A DNA stretch of 64,000 nucleotides from Euphorbia lathyris. Lineage: Eukaryota > Streptophyta > Magnoliopsida > Malpighiales > Euphorbiaceae. The stretch's first letter is position 1. Every line of letters begins with the position of its first letter. The notes beneath the pieces were generated by a model. It saw only the letters and a list, made by a program, of their open reading frames with translations. It did no database searches and was not told the origin of the DNA. The position numbers were made by a program, and so were the translations under genes. The stretch spans positions 16,344,501-16,408,500 of the forward strand of contig NC_088916.1 in the NCBI RefSeq assembly GCF_963576675.1. Direction: 5' to 3'. Of this stretch, positions 43,534-55,400 are shown piece by piece.

Positions 43534-43592
43534 CTTTTTTGTTTGTTTGTTTTATTTTCTTTTTCCTACCAAAAAAAAAATATAACAATCAT

Positions 43593-43739
43593 TAATAATT
43601 TTAGTTATAAAATAATAAATAAGGAGTGAATATAAGAAGTATTATTGGAGATGATATATTTTAGTTACTCTTAAATCACTAAGAGTCAATTATTTATATT
43701 ATTTTTAGACAGTGCACTAAGAGTCTCTTGGAGATGCTC
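43593..43739. mobile_element. Harbinger/Tourist-like MITE, right part
   Basis: The right part of the MITE split by LINE-B, ending CTCTTGGAGATGCTC followed by TTA (43740-43742). Confidence 0.78.
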
Positions 43740-43742
43740 TTA

Positions 43743-44737
43743 GATGTTTGGTTTTTTTTTTTAAATAATTTTAGGTGTTTGGTTAGTGACCTCATGTTTG
43801 TCTGTTACCACTGAAAAATAGCCTTTTACAAAAGCAGAGAATTCCTGCTTTTTGAAAAAACAGTTTTTTCCAACCACAAATAGAAAACCGTAACAGCAAA
43901 GTAGGTAAAACAAATAGGTCTTTAGTCTGTTTTCATTACTAAATTAAATTTAAAATTACCATTTATCCTATTTTCTAATATTAAAATTTAAACATTTATT
44001 TTTTCTACTACTTAACAGAAAAAAAAAAAAAAAAAAAAATTGGTAGTAGTTTACTTGAACGGGATCCTTGTATTATTTTTTTTTAGGAAACATTCAGTTA
44101 ATTTTCAAATTTTTCTTCCTATTTTAAATAACGATAAAGGGTACTTGTTACCTAAATTATGTACTATATATATACTACAGAAAAAGTGGAAAATATAATA
44201 CTTTCTCGGTTTAAAAGAAACTTTTTCTTTATGAACGGTTTAAAAAAACTTAATTAACATTTATATTTTGATCCGTATAAAATTATAGTGCATTTATTTT
44301 TAAATCATAATTAATTTTATAGTTTCTCCCTTTTTGTAAGAAAATTATATAGTTTCTCAAATCCTTTTTATTTATTTTTTTTGTAAGTTAACCATATATG
44401 GGCCGTATTTGGTAAAGAGCTTTTTGAAGTAAAATTAGACGTTTGAACCACTTTAAAGGTTTTGACTAATCATACATCTAATATTGGTGTTTGGTGAATA
44501 GAGGTTTGAAAGATCTTATTTGGTCTAAAAAACTGGTTTTATGAGCTTTTTCAATTAGTTTATTGATGCATCTCTTTTGAAGAACATTTTCACCCTTAAA
44601 TACTCTCAAGTGATTCCACCATCATTCCTTACAAGTTGTGAGTGAGGCTTGGAAGTCTTTCACTGTTTTGCTGGTGTAGGGACATGGAATTGGTGATGTC
44701 TACCTCAATCTGAGCATTCTGCTCCTCAATCCGGGTG
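43743..44737. other. AT-rich intergenic stretch with a MITE relative
   Basis: No gene. About 44401-44600 (GGCCGTATTTGGTAAAGAGC onward) is a relative of the MITE at 47815-48561, apparently without its right end. Poly-A and poly-T runs are present. Confidence 0.5.
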
Positions 44738-45454
44738 TTAGATGCCTCCAACATCTAGAAACCGTGCCATGATGGTATCCATATCGAAATTCTGAGGTGG
44801 AGGTGCATTGGGGGCAGATTTGTTGGCTAAAGTGCCTTTTTCCGCATTTCTAGCCACAGACCTTCGCCTATTGACCTCAGGATAGTCTCCTCTCTCATTG
44901 AAATCAAAATCCATTAAAATAGTATCAACACGAGCCAAAGTTTTGAGCCTCTCATGGAATCCAAAGTGTTCGGCAAATCGAGTCACAAAGTGACCAAATC
45001 CCAAACTGGACCGGAGATTTGCCCAAAGTCTCGTTCATAAGAAAAAATATAACTATAGGCACATTTATAATTATACTTTCCTTTAAACAATGCAATAAAA
45101 GCAATTTAATGTCTATTATTTTATCACTGTAACTTTTGTCTGTGACAGTGTAACAGATAAATTTATGCATTAATCGCAGAACGGGGTCTATAATGTATTT
45201 ATTTTTCATGACCTTAGACCCCCGCTTTTAGACTCGTGGACATCTCACACCATATGGCCATTTGGGACATATCCTCTGTCCACCCTATATAACCCCTCTT
45301 TGGGGAGACCAAATAACCCGTAAAAGTCAAGTTCAGTTATGGTTCTGCATTCACTAAATAAGCGGAAGGAGATAGAACATACTCTGCTTTCATCATTATA
45401 GTTCAGAGTTGTGAAAAACTCAAGAACTGGAATAAGTAAGTCGAATGAACCCAT
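44738..45454 (-). pseudogene. Athila-like retrotransposon ORF fragment
   Basis: Pieces of one protein in changing frames on the minus strand: 45454-45245 (FDLLIPVLEFFTTL, ISFRLFSECR), 45180-44990 (IDPVLRLMHKFICY) and 44985-44738 (VTRFAEHFGF, then a charged stretch). The pattern of an N-terminal FxxTL/ISFRL block and a later R+MH+ block resembles the ORF found in Athila-type gypsy elements and related plant transposon proteins. Frame breaks show it is a relic. No RT or LTR is linked to it here. Confidence 0.6.
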
Positions 45455-47814
45455 ATTGTATGCCTTTTTTTTTGTACAGAGTGGAGCAATTCTATCTTCT
45501 GAAGCAAATCTTTTATGTCTATTATTTTATTCTTTAATAATTCATATTGAAATAATGAGTTACTAATTGATAAATATAACTTTGTGCAAATGGATAAATA
45601 TTTATATTTACTAATAGGATTATAAACAATTTTTCACTATAAATTAGTGCTCAGCATGTTATATTCTTAATCACCTCCTAAAAAACGTTATTGATAACTG
45701 TGTATATGAACTTTGACCGAACGTTCCAGTCTCCTCGTAAATCTTCTGAGGCTTACATGTAAAACAAAAGAAGGGGTCGGAGTCCGGCGAACCCACTCTG
45801 ATGTCTAAGTCAATAAGTGTTGAAAGGGTGGAGGAGTAAGGATTAATTATGAGATCGTAGTGTTAATGTCCTCTTCAGTGTGACTACACTTGTCTATTTA
45901 TAAGGTGAAGGTTGAGCCATTATTCTTCTAGGAACGTTATATGTATGAGGATTCCTACTCTTGTTGCAAGTCTGACTTTAGGAGAAGTCTCCCAAACGAA
46001 GGAGTCTTTGCCCTAGCCGCATATAGAGGTTTTCTTAAATGGGGAACGTTCCATGGAAGCTTTTTTTTATAGATATGAAGCTATGTTTGGACACGTGATG
46101 TCTGATCTGATGACCCCCTTAAGTGTCACGTATCCTGAATCGTTTTATACATATCTATTATGTACACATGTTATAACTTTATTCTTATTAGTACAGAAAA
46201 ATATATTTAAATCAATGAAAAACATTCTTAGATTTTTACTAATACATAAAAAATTAAAGAAAAAATAACAATTTTATATAAATAGCTCTATATTTAATCC
46301 AACAAAATAATACTTGAGAATATAATAAAAGAAAAAATATAAAATATTGTTGAATTGATACATATAGTATTCAAATTACATTTCTCAAGAGTGTCCAGAA
46401 ACCTCATTTTTGGTACAACTCAATTCAATTTATTTCAATTTGTTGAAATTTACGAATAAAACTCATAATAAGAATAACGATTATAAATAAATAAATTCTC
46501 TCATTTCTAATAGGTAAGGATGGTAATTTGGGACAAAAAAAAAATCAATATAAATGCTGCAATCTTGTAATCAAAAAAGTTTTTAAAACTAATTGTTTTT
46601 CTAAATTATCAGTTTGAGCCAATCTGCTTTTCCAAATAGTTTTTCATCAAACACCATTATTATATACCAAACATGTCAGTAGCTAACGGCAATAGCTATT
46701 CGCGGATATTGAACCAAACATGCTCATAATTCCACAAATTATACCAATAGCAACTTCATTTATATTTTGTTAAATTTAATATCAGTGATTGAAATATATT
46801 GAAAATTACTCTTTTGAAGATTTTGATTTTGATGTATTTATGAATGAGCTAGCTCACCGTTTGTCTCTCTTCTTTCTCCTCCATCTATGGTTTTACTTCC
46901 GTTTTTCTAATTTTTTCAGTGTTTTCTTTTTTGTTTCAGTTGAAATCCATACCTTTCATCGGATTTTCTCCGTTTGATTCACACTTGTTATCTATATAAC
47001 TCAGTAGTTTAGATTTTTTTCAGGTTTAGCAAGAGCGGAAACATATTATTTTATACATATATCTACGGGGTTGCACCAGTAAAAAGGACTCAGATCCAAT
47101 TAGTCGGAAGAAACTAAATGATGACAATTGGTTTGCAGTTGCTTTCATGCGGAGTTGGATTCGTGAGAAATATGAGTTTTTTCGTCTTATTGTTTTAGTT
47201 GTACCTTTTATGGTTATTTTTGCTATTTGTAGCTTTTTTATTTCCTTTATGGACGTTGTATTAGGCATTAGCATGTACTTGTGTAAAGTTTTATCCCTTA
47301 CTATTTTCATGATCTACTCTTCATCAAATGAAATGATTATGTATTATTGTAAAAAAAAAAAGTTAGTATTATTGGGAAGGAAATGGTAGAAATTATAAAA
47401 ATAATAAAAATAATTTTGTGTTTCAAAGATGGACCATAATTTAGAAAAATAAAAATAAAAATAAAAAAGAGTTGAAATTTGAGGGTTGTTGCGAAATAGG
47501 GAGCCACCTTGGAAAATGCTATGTAATGCAGCACATAATAGGTCCAACTCAGTCACGACATTATACAAATGCATGGAAAATCTACCCTAAATTAAATTAC
47601 CTCTATATGTCTATGCTTTACAAATATGTTGCAGGAAACCAATTTTTCATGCATGAAAGATACGTGGACTGGAGATCTAATATCTCAATATCACAAACAC
47701 AAATTAATATTAATATTAATAATAATGAAGGATCGATGTGAGGTTCACAATTGGTTTCGATCCCCTGTTTCCGATAAATTAAGGTTCAAAGTGGTTAATT
47801 AATTCATTAAGTTA
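45455..47814. other. AT-rich intergenic stretch with a possible LTR remnant
   Basis: 45720-46040 is less AT-rich, contains TATTTATAAGG and GGGTCGGAGTCCGGCG, a word pattern seen in plant gypsy LTRs, and has GAACGTTCC near both ends. It may be an LTR piece. 47030-47389 contains a short frame with hydrophobic segments (47147-47389) of no known family. The rest shows nothing recognisable. Confidence 0.4.
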
Positions 47815-48561
47815 GACCATATTTGTTAAAAAGCTTTTTGGACTAAAATTAGAGGTTTGAGACATTTTAGAGGTTTTGACTAGTCAAACATCTAGGCCCT
47901 GTTTGGTAAAGAGCGTTTTTGGATAAAAAGAGCGGTTTTGACCAACTTTAGAGGTTTGACCATTGAAACCGCTAATTGGAGTGTTTGGTGGAGAGATGTT
48001 TGGGAGAGAGTTTTGGGGTGAAAACGCTAATTTAGAAAAAGCTCTTAAAGAGCTTTTTCTAAATTAGCGTTTTGCAATATTAAAATTAATGGACTTCTTT
48101 AACCCTAATAAATAGACTCCCTCTTTTCCTGTGCCAAAATTAATGCCCTTATTCGTCTTTTTGCACAAACCGCTATTATCAATCAGCTAATTTTTACCAA
48201 ACAGGTCTACACAAACAGCTAATCAAATCAGCTAGTCAAATCAGCTAATGTAATCAGCTAACAGCTAACAGTTAATTCCCAAACAGAGCCTTAATAGTGG
48301 ATCCAAAAAGCTAATTTTGAAAAAACTCATTTTAGGAGCACTTTCAATTAGCTTATTGATTCATCTCTTTTTATAGACATTTTTTTACCCCTAGTTAATA
48401 CTCTTTAATCCTAAATAAATGTTTTACCATGTCTTTATTTATCATTTTACACAAAACGCTATTAGCAATCAGCTAATTTTTATCAAACAAGTTTACACAA
48501 TCTGCTTGTCATCAGCTAACAGTTAATTTAATCAGCTATCAGCTAATTGCCAAACATTACC
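47815..48561. mobile_element. Tourist-like MITE (outer), host of a second MITE
   Basis: Starts GACCATATTTGTTAAAAAGC and ends GCCAAACATTACC; the ends are imperfect inverted repeats next to TTA/TTT. The right half is rich in ATCAGCTAA repeats. A 396-bp relative is inserted at 47895-48290. Confidence 0.65.
47895..48290. mobile_element. Tourist-like MITE (inner)
   Basis: 396 bp with ends GGCCCTGTTTGG / CCAAACAGAGCC and 3-bp flanks CTA/TTA. It belongs to the same general family as its host MITE and the copy near 44401. Confidence 0.75.
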
Positions 48562-48580
48562 TTTCTATTTAATTATAAAA

Positions 48581-49159
48581 GGGTTAAGGTGCAAAAATAC
48601 CCCTAACGTTTTGGGCTAGGAGCAATTTTACCCCTAACGTCTAAAATGGTGCAATTTTACCCCTAACGTTGGAAGCCAAGAGCAATTTTACCCTTAACGT
48701 TGATAAATTGGATCAATTTTAGACACTATTATAAAACACATAAATTTTTATTCATTATTCTGCACCAATTCCATAACAATTCGTTCTAAAAAAAGAATTT
48801 CATGTTTTTTATAATTTAATAATAGAATTTGAGATTAATATTTATAAATTCGGTAGATTTTTTGAATTTTTTTGTCTAATCCGTACAAAAAGACAATATA
48901 TTTTTTTATTTTTTTCACATCCTAACAAATGTTTGTGATTTGTTACTGATAAAATGACACATGTATGAAGTGTAGATAACAAGATTCATGACCGAGAAGA
49001 CAGTTTGATGAATTATTTCTCAAATTGACCCAATTTATTAACGTTATGGGTAAAATTGCTCTTGGTTTCCAACGTTAGGGGTAAAATTGCACCATTTTAG
49101 ACGTTAGGGGTAAAATTGCTCCTAACCCAAAACGTTAGGGTATTTTTGCACCTTAACCC
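48581..49159. mobile_element. MULE-2, Mutator-type MITE with exact 9-bp duplication
   Basis: 579 bp with inverted ends of about 140 bp (GGGTTAAGGTGCAAAAATAC onward) and ATTATAAAA on both sides (48572-48580, 49160-49168). Inside each end a word CAATTTTACCCCTAACGT is repeated about three times. No coding capacity. Confidence 0.9.
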
Positions 49160-49168
49160 ATTATAAAA

Positions 49169-50674
49169 TCCAACTTGATTATTGTATGACAGGTGATCAA
49201 TTTCTCTAAATTTATTTAAAACGATTCAATCTTACTTTTGTAGTCCAAATCTAGTTTAATTTTGGAAAGTTTTATACTAGTATGTAAAAATCGGTTCCGG
49301 ACAACTCGGATGATAATACATATATATATGGAAAACAAAAATTGAGCAAATTTGGTTTAGAAAAAAAAAATGCACATGCACGTGTAAAATCGGTCTCGAA
49401 ACAGGCCAATCTTATATTCGCCATCCATCTGGTCATATGAGTAACTAGCTAGGATGCTTCCTACCTCTACAACCTTTTCCTTGAAAAAATAGGAAGATAT
49501 TCAAATATAAATGATTTAATTGCATTCATTAATGATAAATATATTTCGTATTATACCTTTTGTTGATCAATGATTAATTTTCTAGTCATGATGAAATAAA
49601 TATTTATAAATATAAAAAAGACTTCCCCTTGTTTGAGGTTGACGCAGTCTCCTCTCCATCTTTTTTCTGATAGTACAATTTCATTTGCATAATATCCATA
49701 GTACCGGTTTAGTTTTCTAAACTAATGCTTCAAAGTTAATTAGAACCTAAAACTATCAAAATTATTAATTAGGTTCCAAAACTAACCAAAAATTATCAAT
49801 TGAAATCCTATTTTAAATAAAAATTATCAATTGAAGCTTCAACAAAAGTCATTTGATTAAACAGTTTCAAATTCTTTTCCACAAACTCATTTTGAACCAA
49901 CACATAGATTATTACTATTTATATCAAACAGTCATAATTTCTAATTTCAGAGTAAGATGAGAACTCAATTCGATTTTTGCTTAGTTCAAGAGTCTGATTG
50001 ACGATTTTGATAGTTTAAAATTTTAATTAACTTTGAAGCTTTAGTTTAAGGATCCAAATGGATGTAATGCAATTTCTTTTCATAGGTGGCCAAATATAAA
50101 AAATAATATGCGAAACTTGGAACAATATTAAAGATTAAAGTTGTCGACTTTCACTTTATTTTATTTTATGTGAAAACGACTTTCTTCCCAACTTAGACTA
50201 GACAACTTCATTCCTAAGTTGTCATAATAATTTATTTATTTTAAACACATAATTGATTTTCTGTTTATTACGCATTTATTTAAATACCATTTATATTTTT
50301 GTTATTATGTAAAATTGGCACAAATTTTTAATCAATATATTGATAAATTTAACTAAAATTTAGGAAGAAATCAATACTTGTAAATTTTTTAATGTTACTT
50401 TTTAGGAATATCAACTATATACAATTAGACATAATGGTTAAATTAAATAAAGATAAAGAAAAAGAGATTAAGGAAAAGTTAAGGAAGTTGATCGTCATGA
50501 TTTGTTTAGTATAGCAATTTACTGTATTGGTCAGTTTTTTCTTATATGAAATTTCCTAGGAAAGAGCATAATGTTTTATTATCAAAAAAAATAAAAGAAT
50601 AAATATTTTTTAACCAACCGTGCTTGATTCGCCTGATGGCCCGCCCGATCCGTTTATGCATGTTCTTTAGGTTG
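49169..50674. other. Intergenic stretch with a weak inverted repeat
   Basis: No gene. About 49690-49790 and 49990-50080 are imperfect inverted copies (CTTCAAAGTTAATTA and TTAATTAACTTTGAAG), probably an old MITE of about 400 bp. The remainder is AT-rich without recognisable content. Confidence 0.45.
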
Positions 50675-50679
50675 GATTT
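50675..50679. repeat. Target-site duplication of copia-C array, left copy (GATTT)
   Basis: GATTT directly before the first LTR equals 57605-57609 directly after the last LTR. Confidence 0.85.
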
Positions 50680-50947
50680 TGTTGGGCTTGACCCATTTAT
50701 AATTTATGAAATTGGCCCATGCATGTGTCTTTAAGTTTTTTCAAGTGAAAAACATCTCACATTACTTTCAAAGCACTTGGTGGAGATGTTTATAAGGAAG
50801 GTCCTCACATGCTTGGGGTGTGCCCCAAGGGGTACCCACTTTTGTGAAAGGGTGAGGACATATCTCTTTGGTTGACCACCACACACGCGCGCGCGCCGTC
50901 CGTCCGACCGAACCGGACCGGGTTGGTGTGGTGTGATGTAAAATGAT
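50680..50947 (+). repeat. Copia-C LTR 1, 5' part only
   Basis: Matches the first about 268 bases of LTR 2 (TGTTGGGCTTG onward) up to GATGTAAAATGAT, then switches to pol sequence. Confidence 0.9.
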
Positions 50948-51110
50948 ACATCGTAAGCACATCACTGTGAGAGAGCTACTCACTAAAGGAGCTGTTAGAG
51001 TGGATCACATACGCTCAGAAGAGAATTTAGCCGATCCTTTGACGAAAGGATTAGCTAGAGAGAAAGTCCATAATACGGCAAAGAGTATGGGACTTATGCC
51101 CCTACAGTGA
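50948..51110 (+). pseudogene. Copia-C pol remnant (RNase H end)
   Basis: Matches 56172-56334 almost base for base: the tail of RNase H with the stop TGA at 51108-51110. Everything upstream of it in this first interior is deleted. The join has a 3-4 base microhomology (GAT). Confidence 0.9.
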
Positions 51111-51621
51111 TGAGTTACACACAATGGTAATCCAACCTATAGACTGGAGATCCCAAGAAATAGGTTCAAAGGGTAATAACAAGTTGTGTGGTAATATGAG
51201 TCAGATCATGCAATTAGAAGCATGAATATCCTGAAGCGATTTGAGGTTGAGATAATAGAAACTCTTAATGAAGTCTATACTCCATTTGGAGTGAAGTACC
51301 TAGCTACAGGAGTACTTTTGATAGACTCACCTATATGAATGTGGAAGTGAGGCCGCTTCCTATGAGTTTAGGGCAAAACTCTAGAGCATTCATTAAACCG
51401 GGATAGACGTGCAAGGCCATAAACGCACGGGCTACTAGAACTACACTCTGAAAAGGTTATGGCGTGATATACGTCAGAGATAGAGTTCAAGACTACGAGT
51501 CACTCTAGTAAAATCTGAACTATACTCACTACGCAAAGGTTCAAATCGAAAGATACCTCTGCTTATGTCTGACCTTATGTAACTGCTCAGTAAAACGATT
51601 TCAAAAATTCTAGTGGGGGAT
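51111..51621 (+). other. Copia-C 3' untranslated interior and polypurine tract (first interior)
   Basis: About 510 bp nearly identical to 56335-56845. It ends in TAGTGGGGGAT (51611-51621), the plus-strand primer site directly before LTR 2. Confidence 0.88.
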
Positions 51622-52411
51622 TGTTGGGCTTGGCCCATTTATAATTTATGAAATTGGCCCATGCATGTGTCTTTAAGTTTTTTCAAGTGAAAAACATCCC
51701 ACATTGCTTTCAAAGCACTTGGTGGAGATGTTTATAAGGAAGGTCCTCACATGCTTGGGATGTGCCCCAAGGGGTACCCACTTTTGTGAAAGGGTGAGGA
51801 CCTATCTCTTTGGTTGACCACCACACACACGCGCGCGCACCGTCCGTCCGACCGAATCGGGCCGGGTTGGGTTGGGTTGGGTTGGGTTGGTGTAAAATGA
51901 TTAATTTTTTATTAAAAAAATTATTATTAATAATATTATTTATTATTATTTTTAATTTCGGAAATCCTTTTTTATTTAATTATTTATGCTCTGATTTAGT
52001 CTTTGTGAACGTTGTTCACAACGTCCATTTTTCTGAACGTGTCTTCAGTCTCCTCCACCTTCTTGGTTTTCCTCCTTCTCTTTCTCCATGAAATCAGAGC
52101 TCAAACAGCTCTTTTTTCTTGTATAAATAGGTGATGAGAGACTACCTTCAAACACAATTTACTTTCATTCATTCTGTATTTTTTTCGAAACTGAGCAAGT
52201 AAACAGAGAGTGTATACAGAACGATTTTCGTACGGTGCAATACGAAAATCGTATTTAAGAGGGCTGTTTTATCCTGGAGGCGACCGGAGTTCATACTGTT
52301 TGCTAAATTTCGGCAGTTCCGCGAACGTCTTAAAGAAAGCGACATTGTCCGCGACTCTGCCCATTTAATTTTGTTCGGTCCGTTCCTATTTTCTGAGTTC
52401 GAGCTACAACA
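51622..52411 (+). repeat. Copia-C LTR 2 (middle)
   Basis: 790 bp, TGTTGGGC to GCTACAACA. It contains an alternating CACACACGCGCGCG stretch (about 51821-51840), five GGGTT repeats (51864-51890) and a TATA box at 52122-52130. Confidence 0.92.
52122..52130 (+). promoter_or_regulatory. TATA box in copia-C LTR 2
   Basis: TATAAATAG in CTTGTATAAATAGGTG; the same site is at 57315-57323 in LTR 3. Confidence 0.7.
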
Positions 52412-52437
52412 ATTTTAAGACGGTTCAATTACTGCTG

Positions 52438-55400
52438 ATGGCTACCGAACAATCAAATGGGATTGCTGAGATTAACAAACCATTCCGGTTTGAAGGAGCT
52501 CATTTCCGAAGATGGAGACAGAAGATGATGTTCTACCTCACAACAAAGAAGGTAGCTTCTGTTCTGACTTCGGAAAAACCAATTGTTCCTGAAGATGGTG
52601 ACGAGGCAGATGTTCGTGCTGCTGAGAGATGGACAAAAAATTATTTTCTGTGCAAAAATTATATACTCAATGGACTGACTGACGATCTGTATGATTACTA
52701 CACTGTTGAAAAAAAAACAGCAAAAGAAATTTGGGAAGCTCTGCAGAGGAAATATGACACTGAGGAGGCCGGATCGAAAAAGTACGCTGTAAGCTGCTAC
52801 CTCAAATTCCAGATGACTGATGACAAGTCAATGGAAATTCAATCTCATGAATTACAGAAGATAGCACATGAAATTATTTCAGAAGGTATGCCTTTAAACG
52901 ATCAATTTCAAGTTGCTGTCATTATTGACAAATTGCCTCCTTCGTGGAAAGATTTTAAAAATATTTTGAGGCACAAAACAAAAGAATTTTGGATGGAAAG
53001 TTTGATTACTCGCCTCCGAATTGAGGAGGAAGCTCGAAAACAAGATTTAAAAGAGGAACTGCTTATTGTTTCTAATAGCACTAAAAGGTCCACTGCGGTT
53101 CTGAAACCCACTCAAAAGAATTTTAAGAATCAGAACCGCAAACCAATCCAAAACCGCAACACCCGAGTTAATTTGAATTGGAACCTTCAAAGGAACCAAA
53201 ATAGGCCACAACAACAACCACCTAGAAATGATGCTGCTTTCCTATGCTTTAATTGTGGGGAACCAGGTCACATGGCACGTAAGTGCAGGAACATGCCAAA
53301 CACTACTCCTAGTGTTAACCTGACTGAAGAGCAATATAACTTTGTTGCTATGATTTCTGAGATCAACCTCATAGGTGGATCAGATGGGTGGTGGGTAGAC
53401 ACTGGTGCCTCTCGCCATGTTTGCTATGATAGAAGTATGTTAAAAACATACAGTGCTGTGACTGAAGATAAGAAAGTGTTATTGGGTGATTCCCATACCA
53501 CTATTGTTGCTGGAATTGGTAGTGTGGAATTGAACTTCACATCTGGAAAAACCTTAACTTTGAAGGATGTGATGCATACTCCAGAAATGAGAAAAAATTT
53601 GGTTTCGGGCTATCTTCTCAACAAGGCTGGTTTTACTCAGACTATAGGAGCAGATTTATTTACTTTGACTAAGAACAATGTATTTGTAGGAAAAGGTTAT
53701 GCTACTAAAGGCATGTTTAAGTTGAATGTTGAGATTAATAAAGTGAATGCTTCTATTTACTCCTTGTGTACTTTTAATGTTTGGCATGCTCGTTTTTGTC
53801 ATGTTAATAAGCGAATCATTAAAAATATGAGTAACTTAGGGTTAATTCCAAAATTGAATTTGAATGAATTTCTTAAATGTGATTATTGTAGTTAGGCAAA
53901 AATCACAAAAACACCTCATAAATCTGTTGTTAGGGATTCTGAACCTCTAGATTTAATTCATTCAGATATATGTGAATTAGATGGAAAGTTGACTAGAAAT
54001 GACAAACGGTACTTTATAACCTTTATTGATGATTGTTCTGACTTTACTTTTGTTTATCTTATGAAAAATAAAAGTGAAGCGTTTGACATGTTTAAGTTGT
54101 TCATAGTTGAAATAGAAAATCAATACAATAGGAAAGTCAAGAGACTTCGTAGCGATAGAGGCACAGAATATGGTTCTAGCCTGTTTATTGATTTCTATAA
54201 AACACATGGTATTATACATGAAACCACAGCACCTTATTCACCAGAAATGAATGGAAAGGCTGAAAGGAAAAATAGGACACTTACCGAATCTGTAGTAGCT
54301 ATTATGCTTAGTTCAGGTGCCGCCTCACATTGGTGGGGAGAAATCCTTTTGACTGTTTGCTATGTGCTAAATAGGGTCCCTAAATCCAGAAGCAAAATCT
54401 CTCCTTATGAGATCTTGAAAAATAAAACACCTAGTCTATCATATTTTAGAACTTGGGGTTGTTTGGCTTATGTTAGGATTCCTGACCCTAAGAGAGTCAA
54501 ACTTGCTAGTAGGGCTTATGAATGTGTGTTTATTAGATATGCTGTGAATAGCAAAGCATATAGGTTCTATGATTTGAATGCGAAAGTCATATTGGAGTCG
54601 AACGATGCTAACTTTTATGAAGATAGATTTCCTTTTAAGTTGAGAAATAGTGGGGGTGCATCATCTAGTAGCATACCTGCTACTAGACCTATAATGCAAA
54701 AAGAGATTGAGGAATCTGAACCTAGGAGAAGTAAGAGACCTAGAGTATCTAAAGATTTTGGTTCTGACTTTTATGCTTTCACAGTAGAAGAGGATCCACT
54801 TACCATACAAGAAGCCTTAACATCATTAGATGCTGACTTATGGCAAGAAGCCATTAATGATGAAATGGACTCACTTGAGTCAAACCAAACTTGGTACTTA
54901 GTAGACTTACCACCAGGTTGTAAACCAATAGGTTGTAAATGGATCCTTAAGAAGAAACTGAAACCTGATGGTTCAGTAGATAAGTTTAAGGCTCGCCTTG
55001 TAGCTAAAGGCTTTAGACAAAGAGAAAATGTTGATTTCTTTGATACTTATTCACCTGTCACTAGGATTACGTCTATACGTGTTTTGATTGCTATTGCTTC
55101 TGTGCACAATCTAGTAGTGCACCAAATGGATGTTAAAACTGCGTTTTTGAATGGTGAACTAGAAGAAGAGGTTTATATGGATCAACCTGAGGGCTTTGTA
55201 GTCTTTGGTCAAGCCCATAAGGTATGTAAGTTAGATAAGTCTTTATATGGGCTAAAACAAGCACCTAAGCAATGGCATGCAAAATTTGACAACTTGATTA
55301 TTTCAAATGGCTATAAGGTGAATGAAAGTGATAAGTGTATCTACTATAAATATGAAAATGGTCTTTGCACCATTATATGCCTATATGTTGATGACTTGCT

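Larger units (their letters stand above)
37408..43580 (+). mobile_element. LINE-B, nearly full-length L1-type LINE
   Basis: About 6.17 kb ending in a short poly-A (43571-43580) and flanked by an imperfect 13-bp duplication: ATATATCAATCAT at 37395-37407 and ATATAACAATCAT at 43580-43592. The order is a GC-rich 5' region, ORF1 (DUF4283-like plus CCHC), ORF2 (endonuclease, RT, zinc-finger region, RNase H) and a short 3' UTR. Several indels break both ORFs. It belongs to the same family as LINE-A. Confidence 0.9.
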
